This document shows, one piece after another, positions 29,997 through 38,618 of a DNA stretch of 64,000 bases. The DNA is taken from NCBI GenBank assembly GCA_023230855.1, contig JALNWQ010000005.1, positions 186,001-250,000 of the forward strand, read 5' to 3'. The DNA comes from Solirubrobacteraceae bacterium (GTDB lineage: Bacteria; Actinomycetota; Thermoleophilia; Solirubrobacterales; Solirubrobacteraceae). Under the pieces are notes generated by a model. That model was not told the DNA's origin. It was given only the letters and a program-made list of their open reading frames with translations, and did not search any database. Positions within the stretch are counted from its first letter, which is position 1, and the number at the start of each line of letters is the position of its first letter. Made by a program: the position numbers and the translations under genes.

Positions 29997-31439
29997 CTAT
30001 CGCGTCGCGGGCGGATCGTCCAGGTCCTCCGGGTGCTCGATCCTCTCGATGAGCCCGGTGTCGAACTCCGACGGGTCGCGGCGCGTGGCGACCCAGTTGG
30101 CCAGCCAGAAGACGACGCCGAGCGCCAGCAGCAGGAACGGTCGCGCCAACGAGTCGGTGCCGTCGGCGATGCGGTAGACGAGCAGGCTCACGCAGACGAC
30201 CGCCCCGATCGCCGGCATCACCGTCGGCGCGACGAAGTGCCGGTGCGCCACCGGGTCCCGGCGCAGCACGAGCACGCTGACGTTGACGACGGCGAACACG
30301 CCGAGCAGCAGCGTCGTCGTGGTCGTCGCCAGCTCCGACACGTCGCCGGTGGCGGTCAGGACGAGGGCCAGGGCGCTGGTGAAGACGATCGCCGTCCACG
30401 GCGTCTGCCGGCCGCGGTGGACCCGGCCGAGGACCGCGGGCACGATCCGCTGGCGCGCCATGCCGTAGGTCAGCCGCGACGCCATGATCATGTTGATGAG
30501 CGCCCCGTTGATGAGGGCGAGCACCCCGATCGCCGCGAAGATCCGGATCTCGACCGACAGCGGCCCGACCTGCGAGATCTCCAGCAGCGGGGTCGTGTCG
30601 GGGTCGACGAGCTCGGCGTAGGGCAGGACCGCCGGGGCGATCACCCCGATGACGAGGTACAGCACGCCGGCGAACGCGATCCCCCCGAACAGCGCGCGGG
30701 GGAAGTCCCGGCCCGGGTCCTTGGCCTCCTCCGCCACGTTGACGGAGTCCTCGAACCCGATGAGGGCGTAGAACGCCAGCGCGGTGCCGGCCAGCGCCGC
30801 CGGCACGAGGCTCACGTCGTTGCCGGCCGCCTTCGCGTCGGCGGTGGAGAACGCGTTGCCCAGATCGCCGACGCCGTCGATGAGCGCCGCGACGCCGATC
30901 GTGATGATGAGCAACAGGCCCGCGACCTCGACGATCGTCAGGACGACGTTGAGCTTCACCGACTCGCTGATGCCGCGGAAGTTCACCGCCGCGACGATGA
31001 GCAGGAACCCCAGGGCGATGAGGACGATCTGGCCGTCGGAGGGGTTGGCGTCGAAGAGTCGCGGCAGGTACGTCTCGGCCACGCCGCGCGACAGCGTCGA
31101 CGCGGACGCGATCCCCGACGCCATGACGGCGAACGCCACCATGAACGTGAAAAACGGCTTGCGGAACGCCTTGTTGACGTACAGCGCGGCGCCGGCCGCC
31201 TGCGGATACTTCGTCACGAGCTCGGCGTACGCCGTGGCCGTGAGGAAGGCGAGCCCGAGCGCCAGGCCGAAGGGCAGCCAGACGAGGCCGCCGACCTCGC
31301 CGCCGACGACGCCGACGAGCGTGTAGATGCCGCCGCCGACGATGTCGCCGACGACGAACAGCAGGAGCATGTTGCGCGAGATCGCGCGCTTGAGGGGTGG
31401 ATCGCCGTCGGGCGTGGGTGGGGCGGCCTCGGTGGCCAT
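29997..31439 (-). CDS. APC-superfamily amino acid permease
   Basis: 480 residues with about twelve transmembrane helices. The APC signature is at the start, LLLFVVGDIVGGGIYTLVGVVGGEVGG, followed by LTATAYAELVTKYPQAAGAALYV and the conserved FYALIGFEDSVNVAEEAKDPGRDFPRAL region. It imports an amino acid or amine with a proton; the substrate is not decided by sequence. The cytoplasmic C-terminus is acidic. AGGA lies 9 nt before the ATG. It lies downstream of the acyl-CoA synthetase gene but is separated by a 10-bp hairpin, so it probably has its own promoter. Confidence 0.93.
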   Translation of the reverse strand: MATEAAPPTPDGDPPLKRAISRNMLLLFVVGDIVGGGIYTLVGVVGGEVGGLVWLPFGLALGLAFLTATAYAELVTKYPQAAGAALYVNKAFRKPFFTFMVAFAVMASGIASASTLSRGVAETYLPRLFDANPSDGQIVLIALGFLLIVAAVNFRGISESVKLNVVLTIVEVAGLLLIITIGVAALIDGVGDLGNAFSTADAKAAGNDVSLVPAALAGTALAFYALIGFEDSVNVAEEAKDPGRDFPRALFGGIAFAGVLYLVIGVIAPAVLPYAELVDPDTTPLLEISQVGPLSVEIRIFAAIGVLALINGALINMIMASRLTYGMARQRIVPAVLGRVHRGRQTPWTAIVFTSALALVLTATGDVSELATTTTTLLLGVFAVVNVSVLVLRRDPVAHRHFVAPTVMPAIGAVVCVSLLVYRIADGTDSLARPFLLLALGVVFWLANWVATRRDPSEFDTGLIERIEHPEDLDDPPATR

Positions 31440-31541
31440 GTCGGTGTCCTGGGGACGGAGGGACGGCCGACCGGCGGGAGGGCCCACGAGGCCCTCGCCG
31501 TCGATCTGCCGCACACTCCCACACCGCGCGGACGTCGTGGG

Positions 31542-31566
31542 ACGGGACCGGCGCTCCCGGTCCCGT
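31542..31566 (-). terminator. hairpin after the acyl-CoA synthetase gene
   Basis: Perfect 10-bp stem, ACGGGACCGG and CCGGTCCCGT, with a 5-nt loop, 50 nt after the stop. No U-tract. Confidence 0.6.
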
Positions 31567-31615
31567 GGGCGGCCGCCGCGCCCTGGAGCGCGGCGGCCGG
31601 GCGCGTCCGGCGCGC

Positions 31616-33403
31616 CTACGCGTAGAGCGCGGCGATCTCCTGCTCGTACTTCGCGTCGATCGGCTTGCGCTTGAGCTTCATCGTCGGGGTGAGCTCGTCG
31701 CCGCCCGGCGCCCAGTCGCCCCGGACGAGGTGGAACTTCTTCACCTGCTCGACGCGCGACAGCGTGGCGTTGCCGGCGTCGACGCCCTTCTGGACCTCGG
31801 CGATCACCGCCGGGTTCACGGCGAGCGCCTCGAGCGACACGTCCTCGATCCCCTGCGCCTTCGCCCACGCCGGCGCGAGGTCGGCGTCCAGGACGATGAG
31901 CGCGACGTTGTAGGAGCGCGCGTCGCCGATGACGGCGGCCTGGCCGATCATCGGGTGCGCGGACTTGATCGCGGCCTCGATGTTCGCCGGCGACATGTTC
32001 TTGCCGGCCGCGTTGATGATGAGCTCCTTCTTGCGGTCGACGATCCAGAGGTAGCCGTCCTCGTCGATCCGGCCGACGTCGCCGGTGCGGTACCAGCCGT
32101 CGTCGGTGAAGACCTCGGCGGTCTTCTCGGGCTGGTTGCGGTAGCCGCGCATGAGCGTCGGCCCGCGCAGCTCGACCTCGCCGTCGTCGGCCAGGCGGAT
32201 CTCCATCCCGGGGACGACCGGGCCGACCGAGCCGATCTTGATCCGCTCCGGCGGATTGAGGGTGCCGCAGGCGCAGCCCTCCGACATCCCCCAGATCTCG
32301 GCGACGTTCAGGCCGAGGGCGTGGAAGAACTCGAGCACCGGCGTCGGGGTCGGCGCGGCGCCGACGTTGATCGCCTTCGCGCGATCGAGGCCGAGCATCG
32401 TGCGGAGGTTCGAGAACACCTTCTCGTCCGCGGCCTTGACCGCGGCCTCCAGCTCGTCCGGGACCGGCTCGCCGGCCTGCAGCAACCGGACCCGCTGGAT
32501 CGCCGCGTCGAGCGCCTTGCGGACCGCGTCCGCCTGCTCGGGCGGCTGGGCGCCGAGCTGGGCCTCCAGCCCGGCCTTGAGCTTCTCCCAGATCCGCGGG
32601 ACGGCGAAGAACCACGTCGGCCGCACGCCCTGGAGGTACGCCGCGATCTGGCGCGGGTCGGCGCAGGTCGTGACCTCCAGGCCGAAGATCATCGGCGCGT
32701 AGTAGTGCGCTCCCCGCTCGGCGATGTGGGCCGCCGGCAGCCACGAGATGACCTTGCCCCCGGGCTCGAGGTGCGCGACCTTGCCGATCGCGCTCATCGC
32801 GGCCAGCAGGTGGCGGTGCTCGAGCTCGACGCCCTTCGGCGGACCGGTGGTCCCGGACGTGTAGATGAGCGTCAGCAGGTCGTCGGGCCGCAGCTTCTCG
32901 GCCTCGGCCGCCGCGTCGAAGCCCTCGGGCGCCCGCGCCTCGAGGTCGCCGACCGACAGGACGCCGTCGGGGACGTCGCCGTCGACGACGACGACGTGCT
33001 CGAGCGTGGGAACGCGCTCACGGGCGGCGAGCACGACGGGCAGGAACGCCTGCTCGGTGATGACGACCCGGACCGCGGCGTCCTCGACGATGTAGGCGAT
33101 CTGCTCGGGCGACGAGGTCTGGTAGAGCGATACCGGGACCCCGCCGACGCCCATGATGCCGAGGTCGACCGGGAAGAACTCCGGACGGTTGCTCAGCATC
33201 ACGCCGACGACGTCGGCGTGCTCGACCCCGAGCCCCCGCAGGCCGCCGCCGATGCGACCGGCGCGCTCGGCCACCTCGCGCCACGTCCACGACACCGCGT
33301 CGTCGAGCGTGCGCACGAGCACCTGGTCCGGGTGCGCCTCCACCCCCCGGCGGAACGCCTCGTGCATCGTCGTGACATCCGTCGGCGCTTCGATCGTCGC
33401 CAT
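31616..33403 (-). CDS. long-chain acyl-CoA synthetase (AMP-binding)
   Basis: 595 residues, ANL superfamily. It activates fatty acids to acyl-CoA via acyl-AMP. The ATP loop is LIYTSGTTGPPKG near residue 185. Further marks are SWLPAAHIAERGAHYY, INVGAAPTPTPVLEFFHALGL, the A5-type AEIWGMSEGC, GWYRTGDVGRIDEDGYLWIVDRKKELIINAAGKNMSP (hinge) and a C-terminal Lys in TPTMKLKRKPI. The layout is that of FadD15-like enzymes. AAGGGGAGGA before the ATG is the strongest ribosome site in the window. A TAGGCT box gives a leader of about 30 nt. Together with the acyl-CoA dehydrogenase at the left end it points to lipid use, though the two are not linked. Confidence 0.95.
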   Translation of the reverse strand: MATIEAPTDVTTMHEAFRRGVEAHPDQVLVRTLDDAVSWTWREVAERAGRIGGGLRGLGVEHADVVGVMLSNRPEFFPVDLGIMGVGGVPVSLYQTSSPEQIAYIVEDAAVRVVITEQAFLPVVLAARERVPTLEHVVVVDGDVPDGVLSVGDLEARAPEGFDAAAEAEKLRPDDLLTLIYTSGTTGPPKGVELEHRHLLAAMSAIGKVAHLEPGGKVISWLPAAHIAERGAHYYAPMIFGLEVTTCADPRQIAAYLQGVRPTWFFAVPRIWEKLKAGLEAQLGAQPPEQADAVRKALDAAIQRVRLLQAGEPVPDELEAAVKAADEKVFSNLRTMLGLDRAKAINVGAAPTPTPVLEFFHALGLNVAEIWGMSEGCACGTLNPPERIKIGSVGPVVPGMEIRLADDGEVELRGPTLMRGYRNQPEKTAEVFTDDGWYRTGDVGRIDEDGYLWIVDRKKELIINAAGKNMSPANIEAAIKSAHPMIGQAAVIGDARSYNVALIVLDADLAPAWAKAQGIEDVSLEALAVNPAVIAEVQKGVDAGNATLSRVEQVKKFHLVRGDWAPGGDELTPTMKLKRKPIDAKYEQEIAALYA

Positions 33404-33441
33404 GTCGCGGTCCTCCCCTTCGTCCGTTGAACCCGACCCCG

Positions 33442-33447
33442 AGCCTA
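33442..33447 (-). promoter_or_regulatory. -10 box TAGGCT of the acyl-CoA synthetase gene
   Basis: Minus-strand TAGGCT; the predicted transcription start is about 31 nt before the ATG, leaving room for the strong ribosome site. Confidence 0.5.
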
Positions 33448-33558
33448 ACGTGGCGCGGCCCCGCTACCGGCTGTGGAGACGGACCATCGGGGCCGTTCTC
33501 CCCTGTGGCCACGCCACATTCCACGGCGGAGTGGCTCACGCACGGCAGTGGCGGGCCG

Positions 33559-34413
33559 TCAGTCGTGCCCGAGGTAGCGCGCGTTGAGCCGGGCGGTCTC
33601 GGTGTGGACCGCGCGCTCGGCGTAGCCGAGCGCCTCGTGGAACTCACGGTAGTTGCGGAACGCCCGCTTGAGCGCGCGGCGACTCACCGGACGACGGTTC
33701 ACGGCCTCGAACCGGTCCAGCAGCTCGACGACCGTCTCCGGGTCGCGGGCGAGGATCGCCGAGCGCAGTCGCAGCGCGATCGCGCGGGACCGGGTCAGGC
33801 GATCGACCTGGGCGTCGCGGGCCGGTCGGAGCAGCAACGGTGGACGCAGCCGGAGCACGCGGCGGTGCACGCGCCGCAAGCCGGCCGCGTACGCCGACAA
33901 TGCCGACGCCTGCCCGGACGGGTCGTCGGCGCGCGTCCGGAGCCGCCGCTCCAGGCGACGACCGAGCGTCGGCAGCGGCCCGAGCGCCCGCTTCTCCTCC
34001 ACCGCGTAGCGCGCCATCAGCACCGTCTGCTGGGCGATCGCGGCGTTGGCGTCGTAGGCCTCGAGCGTCCGCGCGCGCAGCCGCGTGGCCGGCGCCGGCG
34101 CCGCGACGGCCGCCACCTGGCCGCGCACGCCCTGCAGCCGTCGCTCGATCGCCTCGACGCGGCGCTGCGCCGTGATGCCGGTCAGCTTCTGCTCGGCGAA
34201 CCGGCCGTACGTCTCGCGGGCCGCGTCGAGGGTCGGCGCCGCGGCGGTCTGCACGGCGTTGACCGCGTCGATGTAGCGGATCACCTCGTCCCGCTCCGCG
34301 TCGAGCGGATCGGACCCGCACCCCACCATCGCGGCCGCGACGACGGCGACCGCGACCCGGCGCGCCGCGAGGCCGGCCCCGGGACGGGAACCGCGGACGC
34401 GCTCCACGATCAC
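33559..34413 (-). CDS. probable lipoprotein, helical, unknown function
   Basis: 284 residues. An N-terminal Arg stretch, a hydrophobic run (RRVAVAVVAAAMVGCGSD) and a Cys after Met-Val-Gly make a lipobox likely (lipid-bearing Cys near residue 32). The rest is almost entirely helical and Arg/Ala-rich (AAPTLDAARETYGRFAEQKLTGITAQRRVEAIERRL, RFEAVNRRPVSRRALKRAFRNYREFHEALGY), like helical-bundle lipoproteins of actinobacteria. The GTG start overlaps the stop of the Calx-beta gene (GTGA). It is the last gene of the extracellular-protein operon and may be its membrane-anchored partner. No family is recognised. Confidence 0.75.
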   Translation of the reverse strand: MIVERVRGSRPGAGLAARRVAVAVVAAAMVGCGSDPLDAERDEVIRYIDAVNAVQTAAAPTLDAARETYGRFAEQKLTGITAQRRVEAIERRLQGVRGQVAAVAAPAPATRLRARTLEAYDANAAIAQQTVLMARYAVEEKRALGPLPTLGRRLERRLRTRADDPSGQASALSAYAAGLRRVHRRVLRLRPPLLLRPARDAQVDRLTRSRAIALRLRSAILARDPETVVELLDRFEAVNRRPVSRRALKRAFRNYREFHEALGYAERAVHTETARLNARYLGHD

Positions 34414-37049
34414 TGTCGCAGCCGGATGGTCTGGGAGTAGGCCCGCTGTCGGCCGAGTCGGTCCACGTGGGTGACGCGCACCGTCACCCGCCGGACCCTG
34501 GCCTGACGCAGGCGCCGCGCGAGGCGCTCGGCACGGGCGCCCGACGCGCGCTTCACGCGGGCGCTGCCGGCGCCCTTGCGCCTGACGGTGATCCGGCGGT
34601 CGGCGACGACGACCGTCGTCGGCTTGGACGAGCGCTTGGCGCCCGTCCGCGGGACCGTCGCCCGGATCTGCGCCCGGACCCGTCCACCGCTCGGGGCCGT
34701 CCACCGCACGCGCAACCCCGCGCAGCGTCGACCGCGACGGCACAGGACGTCCCGCGCCCGGACCGACCCGCCCGACACGCGTCCCGCCAGCCGGAGCTCG
34801 CGGGTCGGGATGAGCACCGCCTCGCCGGTGCCGTCGCCGATCGCTAGCGCCACCGGCGCGAAGAGCGAGACCGAGAACGTCCGGTTGCCCGGTAGGTCCT
34901 CCGCGAGGATCGGCACGTCGATGGTCGCGGTGAGCTGTCCCGGCGCGAACAGCAGCAACCCCGTGCCCGGCACGTAGTCGCGCAGCGCCTTGGCGCTCCC
35001 GTCCACCGTGCGCCAGGCGACGAGGGAGGTCCGGGTCAGCGGGCGGTCGAGCCGCACGGTGAAGCGCGCCACGCCCCCGTCCTCCCCCAGCCTGGCGGTG
35101 ACGTCGTTGATCGATGCGCGCGGCGTCAGCTCGTCGGTCAGGTCGCCGTCGACGAGGGTGACCGTCGCCCGACGGGGCGCCCCGTCGGTGTCGGTGACGA
35201 CGACGTGGAACGTCTGGTCGTCGGTGACGACGCCGTCGCCGGCGACCGCGATCGAGATCGCCTTGGCCGTCTCGCCGGGGGCGAAGGTGAGCCTGCCGCT
35301 GCTCTGCTGGTAGTGGAGCCCGGCCTTGGCCGTCCCGTCCTCGGTCCGGTACTCGACGTCGACCGGACGACCGCTGGGCGCGCTGAGCGACACGGCGACG
35401 TCGACGGTGGCCGTGCCCGCCCGCGGCTCGGCGATCACGGCGTCGGCGACCACCACGCGCGGGGCGGCGTCGTCGTCGGTGATCCGCACCGTCGCCGTCG
35501 TGCCGGTGGCGCCCAGGCGCACGTCGGTGGGGTCCTTGAGCTGCACGGTGAACGCCCGGTCCGCCTGGTGGAGGTCGTTGCCGACGATCGGCACCGTGAT
35601 CGTGCGGCTCGTCTGTCCGGGGGCGAACGTCAGGCGACCCTGCGTCGGCCGGTAGTCCTGCCCGGCCTTCGCCGTCCCGTCGACGGTGGCGTAGGCGACG
35701 CTCAACGCCTGCGGGCTGGGGTTGTCGAGCGTGACCGTCAGGGTGGCCGGCGTGTCGCGTCCCGCCGGTCCCTCGGCGACGGTCGCGTCGGCGATCGACG
35801 CGACCGGTCCGGCGCTGGCGATCCGACCGAAGGCGGCCTCGCGTGCGAGCGTCTGGTGGACGCCGCCGAGCAGGCTGCCGTCGCTCCGGTCGACGTCGTA
35901 GGAGAACGCGATGCCGGTGTTCGTCGGGAGCCCCGGGTCGTCGGCGAGCGTGATCTGGCTCGACGTCGTGACGGCGGCGATCGTGTTCGGGACGCCGCCG
36001 ACGGTGATCGGCTTGCCCTCGTCGGCGCCCGTGAACCGCGCGCTGACCGACGACAGCGTCGTGCCGCCGGCGAGGACTCCGTCGACGTACGTCGGGCGGA
36101 ACCGGAACGCGACCGGTTGGCCGTTGGCGACCGGGTCGGCGAGCGTGACGTCGAACGCGTTGCCGGGCGTGAGCCCGGTGATCGTCGTCGTCTGCTCCTG
36201 TGGGGTGTCGGGCCGGATCGTCACCGGCAGGCCGACGTCGGCGGCGCGGAACGGCGTCGACGTCGACCGCAGGTGCGTGACGTTGGCGAGCTTCAGGCGG
36301 AACCGCTTGTTGACGTCGAGCGAGTCGCCGATGGCGACGACGGACACCTGGAGGCTCGTCACCCCGGGGTTGAAGGTCAGCGTCCCGGACAGCGGGACGT
36401 AGTCGCCGTCGTCGGGGCTGTCGCAGGTCTGCTTCGTGCACGCGATCGCGGTGTCGTCCTCGGTCGCGTAGTCCACCTGCACCGTGCGGCCGCTCGGCGC
36501 CGAGAGCTTGACCTCGAAGATCACGAGCCGGTTGGTGCCGGTCGTCACGGCGCCGCCCTGCACGTCGGCGTCCGCGACCGTGATCGACGGCGGATCGTCG
36601 TCGTCGGGGATCGTCCCGGTCGCGACCCCGCCACCGTCGATGGTGATGCTCTGCGGCACCGCATTGCTCAGTGCGACGCGGAACGTCTCGTCCGGCTCGT
36701 CGAGCGCGTCGCCGACGATCGTGACGACGATCGACCCCTGCGTCTCGCCCTCGGCGATCGCCAGGGTCCCGCTCGTGGTGAGGTAGTCGACGCCCGGCGT
36801 GGCCGTGCCGCTGATCGTCGTGTAGTCGACGCTCACCCCGCCCTGCGGCGCGGGCGCCGACAGCGTGACCGGGAAGGTCATCGTCGTGTTGGCCCCGGTG
36901 CCCTCGGTCCCGTCCGGGTTGGTGGCGGTGACGTCGGTCTGCGACACGTCGCCGATCGACATCGTGACCGCCGACGCGGTCTGCGCGGTCGCGGTCGTCG
37001 CCACCACGGCGGCCACGACGACGAGCAGGACCACCAGCAGGCGCTTCAT
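34410..37049 (-). CDS. secreted Calx-beta repeat protein
   Basis: 879 residues. A signal peptide is present (RLLVVLLVVVAAVVATTATAQTASA). Five Calx-beta-type domains are seen at about 40-150, 155-270, 415-520, 525-625 and 640-740, each with patterns such as VDYTTISGTATPGVDYLTTSGTL, FAPGQTSRTITVPIVGND and RAFTVQLKDP. Between domains 2 and 3 lie two copies of a module (FRAADVGLPVTI..., FTGADEGKPITVGG...) that is tandemly repeated in the giant protein at 38619-64000. The last 130 residues form a basic beta domain (RVTVRVTHVDRLGRQRAYSQTIRLRQ). Calx-beta domains bind calcium and mediate adhesion or matrix contacts. It overlaps both neighbours by 4 nt (ATGA before, GTGA after). There is no LPXTG or membrane anchor. 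Confidence 0.9.
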   Translation of the reverse strand: MKRLLVVLLVVVAAVVATTATAQTASAVTMSIGDVSQTDVTATNPDGTEGTGANTTMTFPVTLSAPAPQGGVSVDYTTISGTATPGVDYLTTSGTLAIAEGETQGSIVVTIVGDALDEPDETFRVALSNAVPQSITIDGGGVATGTIPDDDDPPSITVADADVQGGAVTTGTNRLVIFEVKLSAPSGRTVQVDYATEDDTAIACTKQTCDSPDDGDYVPLSGTLTFNPGVTSLQVSVVAIGDSLDVNKRFRLKLANVTHLRSTSTPFRAADVGLPVTIRPDTPQEQTTTITGLTPGNAFDVTLADPVANGQPVAFRFRPTYVDGVLAGGTTLSSVSARFTGADEGKPITVGGVPNTIAAVTTSSQITLADDPGLPTNTGIAFSYDVDRSDGSLLGGVHQTLAREAAFGRIASAGPVASIADATVAEGPAGRDTPATLTVTLDNPSPQALSVAYATVDGTAKAGQDYRPTQGRLTFAPGQTSRTITVPIVGNDLHQADRAFTVQLKDPTDVRLGATGTTATVRITDDDAAPRVVVADAVIAEPRAGTATVDVAVSLSAPSGRPVDVEYRTEDGTAKAGLHYQQSSGRLTFAPGETAKAISIAVAGDGVVTDDQTFHVVVTDTDGAPRRATVTLVDGDLTDELTPRASINDVTARLGEDGGVARFTVRLDRPLTRTSLVAWRTVDGSAKALRDYVPGTGLLLFAPGQLTATIDVPILAEDLPGNRTFSVSLFAPVALAIGDGTGEAVLIPTRELRLAGRVSGGSVRARDVLCRRGRRCAGLRVRWTAPSGGRVRAQIRATVPRTGAKRSSKPTTVVVADRRITVRRKGAGSARVKRASGARAERLARRLRQARVRRVTVRVTHVDRLGRQRAYSQTIRLRQ
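35880..36270 (-). repeat. two ADVG-type modules inside the Calx-beta gene
   Basis: Two adjacent modules of about 65 residues. The second reads GGTTLSSVSARFTGADEGKP, then ITVGG, then TIAAV and ITLADD, and ends IAFSYD. The first is more diverged (PFRAADVGLPVTI ... FDVTLADPVANGQPVAFRF). They match the ten-copy array at 48700-50735 in order of motifs and length. Confidence 0.8.
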
Positions 37050-38506
37050 CGCAGACGCTCCACGGTCGAGACGCTCCCGTCCCCGTGCCGGAACCGGAGC
37101 TTGACGAGGCCGACGCCGGGCGCGAGGTACACGTCACGGGTCCCGGACCCGTACCGGAACCCGGACTGCCGCAGCGTCGATCGCAGGTGCAGTGCCCGGT
37201 AGGTCCCGGCCGGGACCTTGACCCGGGCCCGGCCGACGACCTTCGTGCTGCCGGTGACGCCGTAGATCTGGCGATCGCGACCACCGCGCTTGCTGCGCCA
37301 GGTCTGGCCCTTGGCCGGGTAGGCGGGGACGACCGGGTTGTAGCCGTAGGTCAGGAGGTCCATCGGGGTGAAGAACCGGCGGCGGCTCTTCGTCGGCAGC
37401 CGACGCGGGCCCAGCGGCGGGAACCGCACGCGGGTCCGGGCGCTCGTCGCCGTCGTCGTGTTGACGACGCCCGACAGGCCGCTCGCGAAGACGTAGCTGC
37501 CGGCGACGCGGATCGGTCCACGGGTGTCGCGCACGTCGACGCGGGCGCTGTTGTTCGCGACGCGGGCGACGGTGAACCGTTGCCGGGACGGCGTGCGCAG
37601 ATGGCGCGAGTTGCGGTAGCTGAACCGCATCACGTCACCCTCGACCAGCGGGAAGTACCCGCTGTCGGACGGCGCCGACCGCGGCGTGAGGTTCGTCGAT
37701 TGCAGCTCGGCCGACGTCGACTGGCCACCGGCGTGCGCCAGCGAGATCCGGACCGGGCCGACCCCGAACGCCCACCACGTCGTCCGGGTGCCGCTGCCGT
37801 AGGGATCGCCGATCGCCCCCGCCTGGGCGATCTCGGTGACGACCTTCGCCGCGTAGACGCCGCGCGGGAACGCGGGCACCACGACCCGCTCGCGGCCGGC
37901 GTAGCGGCTGCGACTGGCGACGTCCCCACCCTGCCCGCCCGTGGACGACCAGCTTCCGCCGGCGACCAGCGGCTCCTGGAGCACCGGGGCGCGGCTCCCC
38001 CAGATCAGTTGGTAGTGGGCCGACGCCAGCGAGTTGCCGCACTGGGTCGCCGACGCGCACAGCACCGGGAACGCCGGCGGCGGTGCGGTGCTCGTCCAGT
38101 TCGTGTTGACGAGGCCCGAGTCCGAGTAGACGTAGCTCATCGTCCCCTGCGAGGGGGGCGCATCCGGTCCGTTGCCGGCGTCCTGGGTCGTCCACTGCAG
38201 GTCGACCGTGCGATCCGTCCGCTTGGCGACGGTGTAGCGCTCGCGCACGACCGTGCGCAGGAACGTGTCGTCACGCCAGGCGTAGGTCCACGTCGCGTTG
38301 GCCGGATTGGGGAGCCAGCGGGCGGTCGCCGTGGTGTTCGGCAGCGCCTTGCGGACGAGCGTGCGGTCCGTCGACGGCGCCTTCGACGGGCTCGCCCGGT
38401 CCGTCGCGCTCGCTGATGACGCGGTCGCGCCGAGCAGCGCGAGCGTCAACGCCATGACGGCCGGAGCCGACCCCCGGCCCCCCAAAGGTGATTCCCCGTT
38501 CCCCAT
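37046..38506 (-). CDS. secreted protein of unknown function
   Basis: 486 residues. A signal-type hydrophobic stretch after the start (APAVMALTLALLGATASSASA) is followed by a mature part rich in Tyr, Trp, Ser, Thr and Arg, apparently all beta. Two Cys (VLCASATQCG) may pair. Repeating phrases such as YTVAKRTDRTVDLQW, FTVARVANNSARVDVRD and the end VKVPAGTYRALHLRSTLRQSGFRYGSGTRDVYLAPGVGLVKLRF recall DUF3108-like or outer beta-barrel-like folds. This is only resemblance. Its stop overlaps the ATG of the Calx-beta gene (ATGA). An in-frame ATG at residue 18 would also leave a signal peptide. It is the first gene of the three-gene unit downstream of the giant gene. Confidence 0.8.
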   Translation of the reverse strand: MGNGESPLGGRGSAPAVMALTLALLGATASSASATDRASPSKAPSTDRTLVRKALPNTTATARWLPNPANATWTYAWRDDTFLRTVVRERYTVAKRTDRTVDLQWTTQDAGNGPDAPPSQGTMSYVYSDSGLVNTNWTSTAPPPAFPVLCASATQCGNSLASAHYQLIWGSRAPVLQEPLVAGGSWSSTGGQGGDVASRSRYAGRERVVVPAFPRGVYAAKVVTEIAQAGAIGDPYGSGTRTTWWAFGVGPVRISLAHAGGQSTSAELQSTNLTPRSAPSDSGYFPLVEGDVMRFSYRNSRHLRTPSRQRFTVARVANNSARVDVRDTRGPIRVAGSYVFASGLSGVVNTTTATSARTRVRFPPLGPRRLPTKSRRRFFTPMDLLTYGYNPVVPAYPAKGQTWRSKRGGRDRQIYGVTGSTKVVGRARVKVPAGTYRALHLRSTLRQSGFRYGSGTRDVYLAPGVGLVKLRFRHGDGSVSTVERLR

Positions 38507-38593
38507 ACCCTCCGCCACCGTACCCGCCCACGACGCGACGGTGTGAACAAAGGGCGCCCAGCCGTAACGCGGATGGTCGCCGCACCGTCCGAT

Positions 38594-38615
38594 GCGCCCC
38601 ATCGCCCGGGGGCGC
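38594..38615 (-). terminator. hairpin directly after the giant gene
   Basis: GCGCCCC and GGGGCGC, 7 bp, with an 8-nt loop, starting 3 nt after the stop codon. It separates the giant gene from the downstream three-gene unit, although read-through is possible. Confidence 0.55.
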
Positions 38616-38618
38616 GCG

